From positions 1 through 64,000 of the forward strand of contig JBCCEW010000001.1 of assembly GCA_039030075.1 (NCBI GenBank): 64,000 bases of DNA, read 5' to 3'. Numbering within the stretch: position 1 is the first letter of the stretch; each line of letters starts with the position of its first letter. The notes under the pieces are model-generated. The model had not been told where the DNA came from and ran no database searches. It was given only the letters and a program-made list of their open reading frames with translations. The position numbers and the translations under genes are program-made. This stretch comes from Myxococcota bacterium. GTDB lineage: Bacteria > Myxococcota_A > UBA9160 > SMWR01. Shown in pieces: positions 18,839-30,366 of the stretch.

Positions 18839-19192
18839 ATGGCCTGGGTGATCACGAGAATGTGCCAAGACTGCGTCGACCAGGCGTGTGTCGAGGTGTG
18901 CCCCGTCGACTGCATCTACGGATACGACGGCAGCGATTCCGAGACGTACCCGAACCAGCTCTACATCGACCCCGAAGAGTGCATCAACTGCGGCGTCTGC
19001 GAGCCCGAGTGCCCGTGGGAAGCGATCTTCGAGGACGAGCAGGTCCCCGACGTCTTCAAGGAAGACGTGGACAAGAACGCGAAGATCCTCGACGCGAAGG
19101 ACGACTTCTCCGTTCCCGACGTGGAAGAGAAGGAGAAGCCGACCCAGGAGCAGATCGACGCGAACAAGGAGAAGTGGGGCTACTCGGCCTAG
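18839..19192 (+). CDS. fdxA: Ferredoxin, 7Fe type
   Basis: The product is 117 aa from ATG 18839 with an AAGGGA ribosome-binding site. The N-terminal cluster site is C-x2-C-x4-C-x3-CP ([14 protein letters not shown]) and the second is [12 protein letters not shown]. This is the spacing of FdxA-type ferredoxins with one [3Fe-4S] and one [4Fe-4S] centre, although an extra Cys in the first site could allow two [4Fe-4S]. The last ~45 residues form a long acidic tail ([32 protein letters not shown]). It is a low-potential electron carrier in the cytoplasm. It converges on aroE with a 24-nt gap. Confidence 0.93.
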   Translation: MAWVITRMCQDCVDQACVEVCPVDCIYGYDGSDSETYPNQLYIDPEECINCGVCEPECPWEAIFEDEQVPDVFKEDVDKNAKILDAKDDFSVPDVEEKEKPTQEQIDANKEKWGYSA

Positions 19193-19216
19193 CTTCTCCG
19201 GTTCTGCGCGGCTTTC

Positions 19217-20062
19217 CTAGCCGGCGCCCGCGTGGCCGCTGACGTCGGGTTCGGGGCCGAAGGCCGCGGACATCACGTTCGCGATGCGGTCTGCGTCCAC
19301 CGGTCCGTGCCAGGCTTCGAGCTGGGCCACGGCCTGGTGCACGAGCATCCAGCGTCCGCTGACCGTCTGCGCGCCGCGCGTCGCGGCGTCCTGCAGGAGC
19401 CGCGTGCGCTCCGGCGCGTAGACCGCGTCCAGTACCACGCACGCGCGCGGGATCGCCTCGACGCGGACCGGGCTGCGGTCCTCTCCGAGACCGACCGAGG
19501 TGGTGTTCACGACGACGTCGCAGGGTGCGTCGCCGAGTTCGTCGAGGGCGCCGGCCCCGTCGGCACCGAGTTCGCGCGCGAGTGCCTCGGCCTTCGCGAC
19601 GGTGCGGTTCAACAGGCGCACCGACGCTCCCCGTGCGCGCAGACCGTAGGTGGCCGCGCGGGCCGTACCTCCCGCACCGAGCACGACCGCTCGGGCCCCT
19701 TCGAGCGTCCTCACCGGTTCCAGCGCCCGGACCACACCGAGCCAATCCGTGTTCGAAGCCCGCAGGTGTTCGCCGTCGAGCACCAGGGTGTTCGCCGCGC
19801 CGATCGCCGTGGCGGTTTCATCGACGTCGTCGACCCAGGAGAGCACCTCGGTCTTGTGAGGGATCGAGACGGAGAGCTGGCGCACGCGGTGGCGCCGAAC
19901 GCCTTCGATCGCTTCTTCGAGCAGCGCTGGCGGTACGTCGAACGAGAGGTAGGCGGCGTCGAGACCGAGGGCCGCGTAGGCGGCGTTGTGCATGGCCGGG
20001 GAGCGGGTGTGCCCGGCCGGGTGCAAGACGATCCCGCACAAGACGGTTTCAGCGTTCGGCAA
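19217..20062 (-). CDS. aroE: Shikimate dehydrogenase (NADP+)
   Basis: The product is 281 aa, the normal size. AroE reduces 3-dehydroshikimate to shikimate in aromatic amino-acid synthesis. It has the substrate-binding SPAMHNAAY block, catalytic Lys in VSIPHKTEV and Asp in NTDWLG, and the NADP loop VVLGAGGTARAA with the basic follow-up NRTVAKAEAL that selects NADP. VNTTSVGL and the closing VHQAVAQLEAW are also present. It lies 33 nt after the uracil-DNA glycosylase gene in the same direction, at the end of the dnaK-like operon. Confidence 0.95.
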   Translation of the reverse strand: MPNAETVLCGIVLHPAGHTRSPAMHNAAYAALGLDAAYLSFDVPPALLEEAIEGVRRHRVRQLSVSIPHKTEVLSWVDDVDETATAIGAANTLVLDGEHLRASNTDWLGVVRALEPVRTLEGARAVVLGAGGTARAATYGLRARGASVRLLNRTVAKAEALARELGADGAGALDELGDAPCDVVVNTTSVGLGEDRSPVRVEAIPRACVVLDAVYAPERTRLLQDAATRGAQTVSGRWMLVHQAVAQLEAWHGPVDADRIANVMSAAFGPEPDVSGHAGAG

Positions 20063-20095
20063 CCGAAGGTCCTCTCTCGACGGGCGGAGATCCGG

Positions 20096-20935
20096 TCAGG
20101 TCGAAGGAGTCTCGCTCGCCTTCGCGGAAGCGGCCTTCAGATCTTCCCAGACCGCCCGGCGGTTTGCCTCGGTGTACTGCCGGAGCACGAACGCGGGATG
20201 CAGCGTCGGCATCAGCGGGATGCCGCGATACTCGTGCCATTGTCCGCGGATGCGGGTGATGGCGACGTCGCGTCCCAGCAGCAGGCTCGTCGCGGGCTTG
20301 CCGAGAGCGATGATCACCTTCGGTTGCACCGCAGCGATCTGGCCGTGAAGGTAGGGGCTGCAGGTCTGGGCTTCGTCGGCGAGGGGCGTGCGGTTGTTGG
20401 GTGGCCGGCACTTCACGATGTTGGCGATGTAGACCTCGCTGCGCGGGATGCCCAGGCCTTTTTCGATCATCGCGGTCAGTAGTTCACCGGCGCGCCCCAC
20501 GAAGGGCAGGCCGCGCCGATCTTCTTCGGCGCCCGGTCCCTCGCCGACGAACATGAGGTCGGCCTGCGGGTTGCCGTCGCCGAACACGATCTGCGTCCGG
20601 CCCTCGGAGAGTCGGCAGCGCTGACAGTCTCCCAGGGCCTCGCGCACGTCGTCGAGGCTCGCACCGGGAGGGAAGGGCGCCGGTTCCTCGAGGAGTGTGA
20701 GCGGCTCCGGGGCGCGGGCGACCGGTTCGCTGGACGTCGCGACGGGCTCCGGTGTTGCCTTCGCTGCATCGTCGGCCGCCGGGGTGGTTTCGGCCGCGTT
20801 CGGGTCGGGTTCGTTCGGAGCTGGGGTGGCAGGTGCCACCGGTCGAAGCTCGATGCCCTCTTCGGCGTACTCCGCGAGCCAGCGGCGTGCGGCGGCGAGG
20901 CCCGCCCGCAGCTCGTCGCGCAGCTCCGCGTCCAC
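20096..20935 (-). CDS. udg: Uracil-DNA glycosylase, family 4 (Fe-S)
   Basis: The product is 279 aa from a GTG at 20935 that shares one base with the upstream stop (TAGTG). The first ~100 residues are an Ala/Pro/Glu-rich disordered extension, including [19 protein letters not shown]. The rest is a family-4 UDG: motif [19 protein letters not shown], and motif C HPAFVLRQ. The four Fe-S cysteines are in CQRC, KCRPP and QTCSPY. It removes uracil from DNA in base-excision repair. The overlap couples it to the Trx-cytochrome gene upstream, an odd partner. The long N-terminal extension is unusual for this family. Confidence 0.93.
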   Translation of the reverse strand: MDAELRDELRAGLAAARRWLAEYAEEGIELRPVAPATPAPNEPDPNAAETTPAADDAAKATPEPVATSSEPVARAPEPLTLLEEPAPFPPGASLDDVREALGDCQRCRLSEGRTQIVFGDGNPQADLMFVGEGPGAEEDRRGLPFVGRAGELLTAMIEKGLGIPRSEVYIANIVKCRPPNNRTPLADEAQTCSPYLHGQIAAVQPKVIIALGKPATSLLLGRDVAITRIRGQWHEYRGIPLMPTLHPAFVLRQYTEANRRAVWEDLKAASAKASETPST

Positions 20936-23058
20936 TAGGGCCGGCCCGTCGCGCGGTCGTGGGCCTCGAAGGCCCGCGCGAGCAATGCGTGAGTATCGAT
21001 GGTCGGGACCCGCAGCGCCGACTTCCCCTGAAGCGGCTTCCCCGTGCCCGCTTCGATCGTGGCGTGGCGGATCTTGTCGATCTTCGCCTGGACTTCGAAC
21101 TCGAAGCCCGGATCGTTCGCATCGTCGTGGCAGCCGCCGCAGATCTGGAGGATCACGCAGGAGTCGCATTTGTCCCCGAGCGAGACGATGCTGCCGAGCT
21201 TCACCGAGCTCTCGGCGACGTGGTTTCCGCCGGGACCGTGGCACGACTCGCAGCCGACGCGGGCGAGGTCCGGGTGGTCGCCGACGGAGGCGCTGGCCGG
21301 GAAGCCGCCCTTGCGATCGAAGGCGGTGGTGTGGCAGCGCAGGCAGTCGGGATTGGTGCTCTCGCCCTTCGTTTCCAAGGACGCCAGCGACGCCGCGTGC
21401 GGCCCGGCCGCCCAGGTCGCGAACTCGGCTTCGTGACAGGAACGACAGGCCTCGGAGCCGACGTACTCGGCGTTCGTCGGCAGCACGTTGGCGCGCAGGC
21501 CGCCGCGCTCGGCGAGGATCTTCTCGCGCTCGGCGGCGGGCAGCGTCAGGATGTGCGCGTTAGCGGCGTGGGACACCTTGGGCAGGAAGCTCGCGTACTC
21601 GAACCCGAGCGAGTGCTTCGTGTCATGGCAGGTCACGCAGACCGGATCGTAGTTGGCGTCGGTGATGAAGCTGGGAGAGAGGTGCGGGCCCCCGCGGCCA
21701 TGGCACGACTCGCAGCCGACGTCCTCGAGGGTGGGCTTCGGCGGCGAGATCTCGAACCCACCCGCCTCGCCGAACCCGACGACGTGGCAGCCGACGCACT
21801 CGGGGTCGGCGGCCGAGCCGTGGGTGACGAGCGTGTCGAAGGCCGTCGCGTGTTGGGTCAGTTGCCAGGTCTGGTGTTCGGACTGGTGGCAGACGCCGCA
21901 GACTTCACTTCCCGAGTAGCCCGTGGCGTGGAGCAGCATCGGGACCGGCGCCCCCGCCATCTGGGCCATGCGCATGCGCAGCAGCGGACCCTCGGCGGCG
22001 TTCCAGCCGCTGCTGCGTGACACGATGCGGCCTTTCCGATCGATCAGGAAGATGTCCGGGACGCCACCGAAGACCCCGTACGCGCTCTGTACGACCCGGT
22101 CCTTGTCGCGGAGCACCGGGAAGTAGTCGAGCCCGTCCGCGTCCAGCCGATTGCGAATCGCCCCGGCGGTGCTGCGGCTGGTCTCGACTCCGTAAAGGAG
22201 GGGGCGCTGGTCTTCGGGAAGGCCGGCGAGCGCGGTCTTGAAGAACTCGAGGGCCTCGTGGCAGTGGGGGCAGGTGTGGAGGAAGAAGATCAGGACCACC
22301 GCCTCGCCGCGGGTCGTCGCGAAATCGAACGGGGCCTCCTCGTCGAGCTGTTTGGCGGTGAACGTCGGGGCTTCCGGCCGGGAGCCGAAGCTCTCTGGTG
22401 CGGCTTCCGGAATCCGCAGGGCGGTGCGCAGCTGGCCTTCGATGTGGTCCGACGGGTTGGGCATGTTCGTCGAGAACCGCGACGCCCAGGTGACGTAGCC
22501 ATCCCCATCGACGCCGAGCATCGCGGCCTCGCGCAGGCCGAAGCGCCGTGAGATCCGGCCCGAAGCGTCATCGATCACCGGGAAGTCGAGGTTGTTCTTC
22601 GCGACGTGGGCCTCGGCGGTCGGGCGGTCGGCGCCGAAGGCGATGCCGACGACCGCGAAGTTGTACTCGGCGCCGAGCGCCGCGACTCGCGACACCGCGG
22701 TGCTGATGGCATCGGCGTCGCGCGCGCCCGGATCGAAGAAGTAGAGAGCGACGCGCTTGCCCAGGAAGTCGCCGATCTGGATGCGCTGCCCGTCGAGCGC
22801 GAAGCCCGAGATTGCGGGGAGCGGCTGCTCCTTTCGCTGGACGCGCTGCTTCCCGCCGCTCTTCGCGGGCTCGACCGAAGCGGCCTCGGGCGCGGCTTCG
22901 GAACCGGGCGCCGTCGTGGTGGGAGCGCTCGCTTCCTCGGTATTGCCGCAGCCGATCGCGATGACGATCGCGAGCAGCACGGCTCCGATCTTCGGGCGTC
23001 GCTGTCCCTGGTCGTGGCTGACTCCGCGCTGGCTGCGCGTTTCGCTACGCGAATCCAC
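20935..23058 (-). CDS. Lipoprotein with two thioredoxin-like domains and an octaheme cytochrome c
   Basis: The product is 707 aa from GTG 23058, with GAGGGAG 8 nt upstream. A signal peptide ends near the lipobox VIAIGCG. Domain 1 (~80-215) is an AhpC/TlpA-like fold without cysteines (DPGARDAD where WCPxC would be). Domain 2 (~225-380) is a TlpA-like thioredoxin with active site C263-P-H-C266. Domain 3 (~385-690) holds eight CxxCH heme sites, the first at Cys387 and the last at Cys640. They form two similar four-heme modules: CGVCH, CVGCH, CESCH, CVTCH, then CRSCH, CLRCH, CESCH, CGGCH. This is a cytochrome c554-like periplasmic electron carrier joined to a disulfide domain. The function is unknown. 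Confidence 0.88.
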   Translation of the reverse strand: MDSRSETRSQRGVSHDQGQRRPKIGAVLLAIVIAIGCGNTEEASAPTTTAPGSEAAPEAASVEPAKSGGKQRVQRKEQPLPAISGFALDGQRIQIGDFLGKRVALYFFDPGARDADAISTAVSRVAALGAEYNFAVVGIAFGADRPTAEAHVAKNNLDFPVIDDASGRISRRFGLREAAMLGVDGDGYVTWASRFSTNMPNPSDHIEGQLRTALRIPEAAPESFGSRPEAPTFTAKQLDEEAPFDFATTRGEAVVLIFFLHTCPHCHEALEFFKTALAGLPEDQRPLLYGVETSRSTAGAIRNRLDADGLDYFPVLRDKDRVVQSAYGVFGGVPDIFLIDRKGRIVSRSSGWNAAEGPLLRMRMAQMAGAPVPMLLHATGYSGSEVCGVCHQSEHQTWQLTQHATAFDTLVTHGSAADPECVGCHVVGFGEAGGFEISPPKPTLEDVGCESCHGRGGPHLSPSFITDANYDPVCVTCHDTKHSLGFEYASFLPKVSHAANAHILTLPAAEREKILAERGGLRANVLPTNAEYVGSEACRSCHEAEFATWAAGPHAASLASLETKGESTNPDCLRCHTTAFDRKGGFPASASVGDHPDLARVGCESCHGPGGNHVAESSVKLGSIVSLGDKCDSCVILQICGGCHDDANDPGFEFEVQAKIDKIRHATIEAGTGKPLQGKSALRVPTIDTHALLARAFEAHDRATGRP

Positions 23059-23129
23059 CCGCTCGCTCCCTCGGCGTCCGTCCGCGCGCGAGCGTAGCGC
23101 AGCGATCCGAGCGTCCGGACGCGGCGGTC

Positions 23130-23639
23130 TCAGCCCTGTTCGGCCTTGACCTGCGTGAGTGCCTGCTGGATGGCGGCGTTGCCAGGCTCGAACGTCAGCG
23201 CGGTCTGCAGGTTTCGCGCGGCCGAAGCCCAGTCGCGCTTCGCGATGTCGGCCTGGGCCCGCGTGAAGAACTGGCGGCCCTGGGGCGTGGTCGCGCCGCG
23301 CTCCTCGACGTCGCGGCGACCCGCCTGGGCCTGGGCCTCGGCGAGCTGCAGCCGGTTGCTGTCACCCGATTGGAGGTGGGCGTCGTAGGCGCGGCGTCGG
23401 CGCGGATCGCGCAGCACGACGTACGCCTCGGTCACGCGCTTCGAGATCACCTTCGCCGCTTCCTGCAAATCGCCTTCGAGATGGCGGTTCGCATCGGGGT
23501 GAAAGGTCCGCGACGTCGCGTGGTAGGCCTTCTTCACGTCGCCGCCGTGGGCGTCACGCTTCAGGTGCAGGAGCTGGTAGTAGTCGAGGTCCTCGATGAT
23601 CCGGGCGAGGGCCACGATTTCGGTAGGGGCGAGCGACAT
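23130..23639 (-). CDS. Type III J-domain co-chaperone
   Basis: The product is 169 aa. The J domain spans ~18-88, with helix II and the essential HPD motif (FHPDANRH) intact. There is no Gly/Phe region or zinc finger, so it is a type III DnaJ-like protein. The C-terminal ~55 residues (RAQADIAKRDWASAARNLQTAL, cut here at a break) are TPR-like. HPD stimulates ATP hydrolysis by an Hsp70. The gene lies 6 nt after the unusual dnaK-like gene, so the two are very likely dedicated partners. Confidence 0.9.
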   Translation of the reverse strand: MSLAPTEIVALARIIEDLDYYQLLHLKRDAHGGDVKKAYHATSRTFHPDANRHLEGDLQEAAKVISKRVTEAYVVLRDPRRRRAYDAHLQSGDSNRLQLAEAQAQAGRRDVEERGATTPQGRQFFTRAQADIAKRDWASAARNLQTALTFEPGNAAIQQALTQVKAEQG

Positions 23640-23645
23640 GGGGGC

Positions 23646-25964
<2,319 letters not shown>

Positions 25965-26128
25965 TGCTGCTTCTTGCCCCCGCACTCGCTACCGCACGTT
26001 CTATCGGCCAGAGGCAGCTTGGGCTGGAGTGCCCCGTCCCTGCTTCGGAGGGGGGCCCGGGCTGCCGGAGGGTGCTTGGAGCACCTGGGGGCTCGTGCTA
26101 AACCCCGAGTGCTTTCAGGGAGTTGCGT

Positions 26129-26878
26129 ATGTCCGGCCATTCGAAATGGTCCACCATCAAGCGGAAGAAGGGCGCTGCGGACGCGAAGCGCGGGAAGATC
26201 TTCACGAAGCTGATCCGCGAGATCGCCACGGCCGCCCGGATGGGGGGAGGAGACCCCAACTCCAACCCGCGGCTGCGCCTGGCCATCGACAAGGCCCGCG
26301 GCGCGAACATGCCCAAGGACAACATCGAGCGGGCCATCAAGAAGGGCACCGGCGAGGGCGAGGGCGAGGCCTACGAAGAGGTGGTGTACGAGGGCTATGG
26401 CCCTGGGGGGACCGCCATCTACGTGGAGACCCTCACCGACAACAAGAACCGGACGGTCGGCGAGGTGCGCCACGTGCTGACGAAGCACGGCGGCAACCTC
26501 GGGGCATCGGGCTGCGTCGCCTATCTCTTCGAGAAGCGCGGGGTCCTGACCTACGACGCGGACGGCGTGGATCTCGACTCGCTGATGGAAGCGGCTCTCG
26601 AGGCCGGCGCGAACGACGTCGTCGAGTCGGGCGAGTTGATCGAGGTGATCGCCGCACCGAGCGACTTCAGCGGGGTCAGCGAGACGCTGCGCGGCGCGGG
26701 CTTCGAGCCCGCCGATGCGGGGATCACGATGCACCCGAGCACGACGGTGGATCTGAGTGGGTCCGAGGCCGAGACGATGCTGCGGGTGGCGGATGCGCTC
26801 GACGATCTGGACGACGTCCAGAACGTGTATGCGAACTTCGATATCTCCGACGAGGAGATGCAGCGGATCGCCGGGTAG
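26129..26878 (+). CDS. yebC: YebC/PmpR-family transcription/translation regulator
   Basis: The product is 249 aa from ATG 26129. It begins with the family signature [20 protein letters not shown] and continues with [20 protein letters not shown], here broken by a gap, then [14 protein letters not shown] and [13 protein letters not shown]. The family binds DNA or helps ribosomes at proline-rich stretches (YeeN/YebC role). The gene usually precedes ruvC. Here about 1.2 kb with an opposite-strand PEP-CTERM gene and an inverted-repeat element separates them. A terminator-like hairpin follows at 27071. Confidence 0.96.
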   Translation: MSGHSKWSTIKRKKGAADAKRGKIFTKLIREIATAARMGGGDPNSNPRLRLAIDKARGANMPKDNIERAIKKGTGEGEGEAYEEVVYEGYGPGGTAIYVETLTDNKNRTVGEVRHVLTKHGGNLGASGCVAYLFEKRGVLTYDADGVDLDSLMEAALEAGANDVVESGELIEVIAAPSDFSGVSETLRGAGFEPADAGITMHPSTTVDLSGSEAETMLRVADALDDLDDVQNVYANFDISDEEMQRIAG

Positions 26879-26904
26879 CGGTCGCCCCTCCTCTTTCGCG
26901 GGGG

Positions 26905-27052
26905 GCGCGGGCGCTCTGGGGTTTCCTCCGCGAAATGGCTCGCGGGGGGCTCTGGGGCGTGGCGGTGCGTCTCGGCTGGGGCACCGCGGAGACGACGAGT
27001 CGCGTTTCCTGCTGCGCTGAGTTTCGCTGCGGAAACCCCAGAGCGCCCGCGC
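26905..27052. repeat. 148-bp inverted-repeat element
   Basis: A 22-bp perfect inverted repeat (26905-26926 with 27031-27052, GCGCGGGCGCTCTGGGGTTTCC-like) extends inward through GCGAAA (26930-26935 with 27022-27027), giving ~32-bp arms with two or three mismatches. The ~84-bp core contains a further GCGGTGC/GCACCGC hairpin. The size and structure resemble a MITE or REP-like element, or a very stable RNA stem after yebC. No target-site duplication is clear. Confidence 0.5.
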
Positions 27053-27070
27053 GCCTGTCGGCGCGGGGCG

Positions 27071-27092
27071 GACGCCGCTACGCGGCGTCTTT
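27071..27092 (+). terminator. Terminator-like hairpin downstream of yebC
   Basis: GACGCCGC (27071-27078) pairs with GCGGCGTC (27082-27089) around a TAC loop, followed by TTT. It is a compact 8-bp stem for transcripts coming from yebC. It may also limit read-through from the minus-strand gene ending at 27116. Confidence 0.5.
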
Positions 27093-27115
27093 GGGAGGGA
27101 GGGGTGGGTGCCGCG

Positions 27116-27775
27116 CTACGCGCGCCGGCGCAGCGCCAAGGCGGCGAGGCCGGCGGTGAGGAGGAGGGCGGTGCTGGGCTCGGGGACGGGCGTGAAGCTG
27201 AAGCGGTAGCTGCCGCTGACTAGTCCCGAAGCTCTCCGACCCAGCTCGATCTCACTGAGGGCAGAGAAGTCCACCTCCACGACCTCACGAAAGATCGTCG
27301 GTGAGTCGCCACCCAGATGGACGAAGTTCAAGACCGTCTGTCGGTCGAAGAGGAACCGTGCCGTCCAGAAGACCTCGCCGGAGAGCTCGCCTTCGAAGAG
27401 CCACAGCGTGGGCTCGCGGGTCCGGAAGAAGATGTTCAGCGACGACTCGGCCACCAAGCCGCGTTCCTGCAAATGGAGCGACCCCTCGCCGCGAAACCCC
27501 TGCTCCTAAATGAAGGAACGCTGTTCCGCGGACGCGTCGGTGTTGCCAACGGATTGCTCGAACAATCCAAGCTGGCGTCGCGCGACCGCCGAACGCTTCC
27601 GCTCGAACTCGGTGTCCTCACCGTTGGGCCCACATCCGGAGCACGTCTCGATCGTCGTGGCCGAGACGGTCCGAGTGCTGCTGTTGAGCAGGAAGCCGGG
27701 CGACGCGGCCTGGGCCTGCGCCGCGAGGGCCAAGAAGAGTCCAACCGTTCCGATCGCCGTCCAAAGAGGCCGCAT
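27116..27775 (-). pseudogene. PEP-CTERM protein interrupted by an in-frame amber stop
   Basis: A single reading frame runs from ATG 27775 (GAAGGAG upstream) to 27116, 220 codons, with one TAG at 27506-27508. Before it is a signal peptide (LWTAIGTVGLFLALAAQAQA) and ~70 residues including the CSGCG motif. After it the same frame continues to a proper PEP-CTERM tail: VPEPSTALLLTAGLAAL, then RRRA. Both halves look like one secreted, exosortase-sorted protein of ~219 residues. No frameshift is needed. It is either a fresh nonsense mutation, a sequencing error, or rarely a read-through gene. Internal TTG 27472 could restart translation but would lack a signal peptide. The gene lies between yebC and ruvC on the other strand. 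Confidence 0.75.
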
Positions 27776-28045
27776 CGCGCACTCCTTCGGGCCCCGAAAG
27801 CGAGGGACGCCGGGGCTCTCCCTGGAGTGGTTGCGCGCGCGTGATCGTGTCGGCGGTGGCCCGCTGGGGGCGCCGCGAGCCGCGGACGGGCCCGGCACGG
27901 CCGGCGGGAGTTCGGCTACTCTGCCGAGGCGCGGTCACCCTCCCGCGCGCATCGCTGGCGAGCCCGATTCTCCCGCTTCGGCGCGGGCTCGCGGGGTGAA
28001 CGTCCAATCGACGGCGAACGCGACATCGGGGGATCCGGGCGGCAG

Positions 28046-28597
28046 CTGCGGATCCTGGGGGTCGATCCCGGCTCGCAGGCGACCGGCTACGGCGTGATCG
28101 ACGCGCTCGGCGGCGACGACCTGCGCTGGGTCGCGCACGGCGTCTTGCGCCCGGGAAAGACGGTGAGTCTGTCGTTGCGCCTCGGGAGCCTGGCGACCGA
28201 GCTCGGGGGGCTGATCGAGACCTACCGACCCGACGTGGCCTGCGTCGAGAACGTCTTCGTGTCGGCGAGTGCGCGCTCGGCGCTGGTGCTCGGTCAGGCC
28301 CGCGGCGCTGCGCTGGTAGCGCTCGGTCAGGCGGCCGTGCCGCTCGTCGAGTACGCCCCGGCGAAGATCAAACAGAGTGTGTCCGGCAGCGGTCGGGCGC
28401 CGAAGGCCCAGGTGCAGCGGATGGTGAAGCGGTTGCTCGCGCTGCAGCGCACGCCGCCCACCGACGCGGCCGACGCCCTCGCCGCGGCGATCTGTCACGC
28501 CCAGGCGGGACGCCTCGAAGCCCTGCCCCGGGTGAAGCGTCGGCGGCCGCGCACCGGCGCGTTTGCGGGTCGGGTGCGGGTGAGGCGCGCGCCGTGA
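28046..28597 (+). CDS. ruvC: Holliday junction resolvase RuvC
   Basis: The product is ~183 aa. It cleaves four-way junctions handled by RuvAB. The N-terminus reads LRILGVDPGSQATGYGV, with the first catalytic Asp in GVDPG, but the first codon is CTG (28046). No ATG, GTG or TTG lies in frame upstream, and the first in-frame GTG (28094) would remove the active-site Asp. So a CTG start is most likely. ENVF supplies the second acidic residue and DAADALAAAICHA the last pair. GGGGGAT lies 14 nt upstream. An alternative is a small sequence error. The stop overlaps ruvA by 4 nt. Confidence 0.9.
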   Translation: MRILGVDPGSQATGYGVIDALGGDDLRWVAHGVLRPGKTVSLSLRLGSLATELGGLIETYRPDVACVENVFVSASARSALVLGQARGAALVALGQAAVPLVEYAPAKIKQSVSGSGRAPKAQVQRMVKRLLALQRTPPTDAADALAAAICHAQAGRLEALPRVKRRRPRTGAFAGRVRVRRAP

Positions 28598-29205
28598 TCG
28601 CGCGGCTCGAAGGTGTGCTCTTCGAGAGCACCCCGACGCGGGTGATCCTCGACTGCGGCGGCGTGGGCTACGAGGTGTTCGTGCCGCTGTCGACGTTCGG
28701 GGCGCTCCCCGACGAGGGGAAGACCGTCGCGCTCCGCGTCCACACCCATGCGCGCGAGGGCGCGATCCAACTGTTCGGCTTCGCGACCGTCGCCGAGCAG
28801 GTTGCGTTCGAGTTGTTGCTCCGCGCGAGTCGCGTTGGTCCGAAGCTCGCCCAGACCGTGCTGTCGGGCATCGAGCCCGTCGACCTGCTCGAAGCCATCC
28901 GCTCGGGGAACGCGGCGCCCTTGCGCGCCGTGCCCGGCGTCGGGACGAAGATGGCCGACCGCATTCTCGTGGAGCTGCGCGATCGCGCCGATGAACTCGA
29001 GGCCGTGCTGCGGGCCAGCGGTGGCGAGCCCCGCGCGACGCCCGCGCCGGAAGCTGCGCGCGAGCAGGCCCTGTCGGCGCTCGTCAACCTCGGCTATCCG
29101 AAACCGAAGGCCGAGCGCGCCCTCGAAGAGCTCGGGGCCGAACTCGATGCCGAGGCCGACGTGGAGCAGTGGGTGCGCGGGGCGTTGCAGAGGTTGGCGC
29201 GATGA
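28594..29205 (+). CDS. ruvA: Holliday junction DNA-binding protein RuvA
   Basis: The product is 203 aa from GTG 28594, overlapping the ruvC stop (GTGA). It opens with [10 protein letters not shown] and [15 protein letters not shown], the OB-fold. It has the helix-hairpin-helix stretch [21 protein letters not shown] and [18 protein letters not shown], shown here in parts. The C-terminal domain III ([16 protein letters not shown]) binds RuvB. Tetramers clamp the Holliday junction. It is in a tight operon with ruvC and ruvB. Confidence 0.96.
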   Translation: MIARLEGVLFESTPTRVILDCGGVGYEVFVPLSTFGALPDEGKTVALRVHTHAREGAIQLFGFATVAEQVAFELLLRASRVGPKLAQTVLSGIEPVDLLEAIRSGNAAPLRAVPGVGTKMADRILVELRDRADELEAVLRASGGEPRATPAPEAAREQALSALVNLGYPKPKAERALEELGAELDAEADVEQWVRGALQRLAR

Positions 29206-30254
29206 TCGACACCGGGACCGAGCGGGGCGACCTGTCGCTCCAGGCCTTGCCGGGCGAGGAGCCGCTCGAGGAGCAGCTCCGTCCGCGGAAGCTCGACGAG
29301 ATGATCGGCCAGGATCGACTGCGCGAGAACCTCGGCGTCTTCGTTCGCGCCGCCCTCGACCGCGGCGAGTGCCTCGACCACGTCCTCTTCCACGGGCCGC
29401 CCGGACTCGGCAAGACCTCGCTCGCGGGCGTCGTCGCCGGCGAGCTCGGCGCGCCCCTGCGTACGACCAGTGGACCCGCGATCGAGCGCCCGGGCGACCT
29501 CGCCGCGCTGCTCTCGAACCTCGAGGGCGGCGAGGTGCTGTTCATCGACGAGATCCACCGGCTTTCCGCTGCGGTGGAAGAAATCCTGTATCCCGCGATG
29601 GAGGACTTCCAGCTCGATCTCCTGATCGGGCAGGGGCCCGGCGCGCGCAGCATGCGTCTCGATCTGCCCCGCTTCACCCTGGTGGGCGCCACCACGCGGG
29701 CCGGTCTCCTGACCTCGCCCCTGCGCGACCGCTTCGGCTGGACCGCACGCCTCGAGTACTACCCGCCCGGCGATCTCGAGCGGATCCTCGCGCGCTCGGG
29801 GCGGGTGTTGGGCGTCGAGCTGGCGCCCGAGGCGTCCCGCGAGCTGGCCCATCGTTCGCGGGGAACGCCGCGCGTGGCGAACCGGCTGCTGCGCCGCGTG
29901 CGTGACTTCGCCGAGGTCGAACTCGGCCGCGGGGAGCCCGTGACCGGCGAGCTCGCACGGTTCGCGCTGGAGCGCCTCGACGTCGACCGAGCCGGCTTCG
30001 ACCGCCTCGACCGGTTGGTGATGCACACCCTGGTCGAAAAGTTCGACGGCGGTCCGGTCGGCCTCGAGACCCTCTCGGCGGCGGTCGGTGAGGACAAGGG
30101 CACCCTCGAGGACGTGGTCGAGCCCTACCTGATCCACCAGGGATTCCTGGCCCGGACCCCGCGCGGCCGGGTGGCGACGCCGCGTTGCTACGGCCACCTC
30201 GGCCTGGCCGTCCCGGACCGACCCGCCGCGGTGGGTCAGCCGAAGCTCTTCTAG
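29202..30254 (+). CDS. ruvB: Holliday junction helicase RuvB
   Basis: The product is 350 aa from ATG 29202 (ATGA overlap with ruvA). It is a AAA+ motor: Walker [13 protein letters not shown], Walker [11 protein letters not shown], and the arginine-finger region [21 protein letters not shown] (given across the sensor I block). The C-terminal winged helix has [16 protein letters not shown]. Hexamers drive branch migration with RuvA. It completes the ruvCAB operon. ~110 nt to the next gene hold only GC-rich sequence with two similar TTCGCGGCCCC segments. Confidence 0.97.
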   Translation: MIDTGTERGDLSLQALPGEEPLEEQLRPRKLDEMIGQDRLRENLGVFVRAALDRGECLDHVLFHGPPGLGKTSLAGVVAGELGAPLRTTSGPAIERPGDLAALLSNLEGGEVLFIDEIHRLSAAVEEILYPAMEDFQLDLLIGQGPGARSMRLDLPRFTLVGATTRAGLLTSPLRDRFGWTARLEYYPPGDLERILARSGRVLGVELAPEASRELAHRSRGTPRVANRLLRRVRDFAEVELGRGEPVTGELARFALERLDVDRAGFDRLDRLVMHTLVEKFDGGPVGLETLSAAVGEDKGTLEDVVEPYLIHQGFLARTPRGRVATPRCYGHLGLAVPDRPAAVGQPKLF

Positions 30255-30366
30255 GGCCCGAGGCCCCCTCCGCTCGCCCCAGAAGCCTTCGTTTCGCGGC
30301 CCCCGCCCCCTCAGTTCGCGGCCCCGGAACGCCGATAGAACAGGGGACTTCCAGCGAGGGGTGCGC

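Noticed and set aside
22259-22272. CPHCH as a ninth heme-binding site in the Trx-cytochrome protein
   Set aside because: It lies in the thioredoxin active-site position after a hydrophobic strand (VVLIFFLHT), so it is the redox disulfide and not a heme site.
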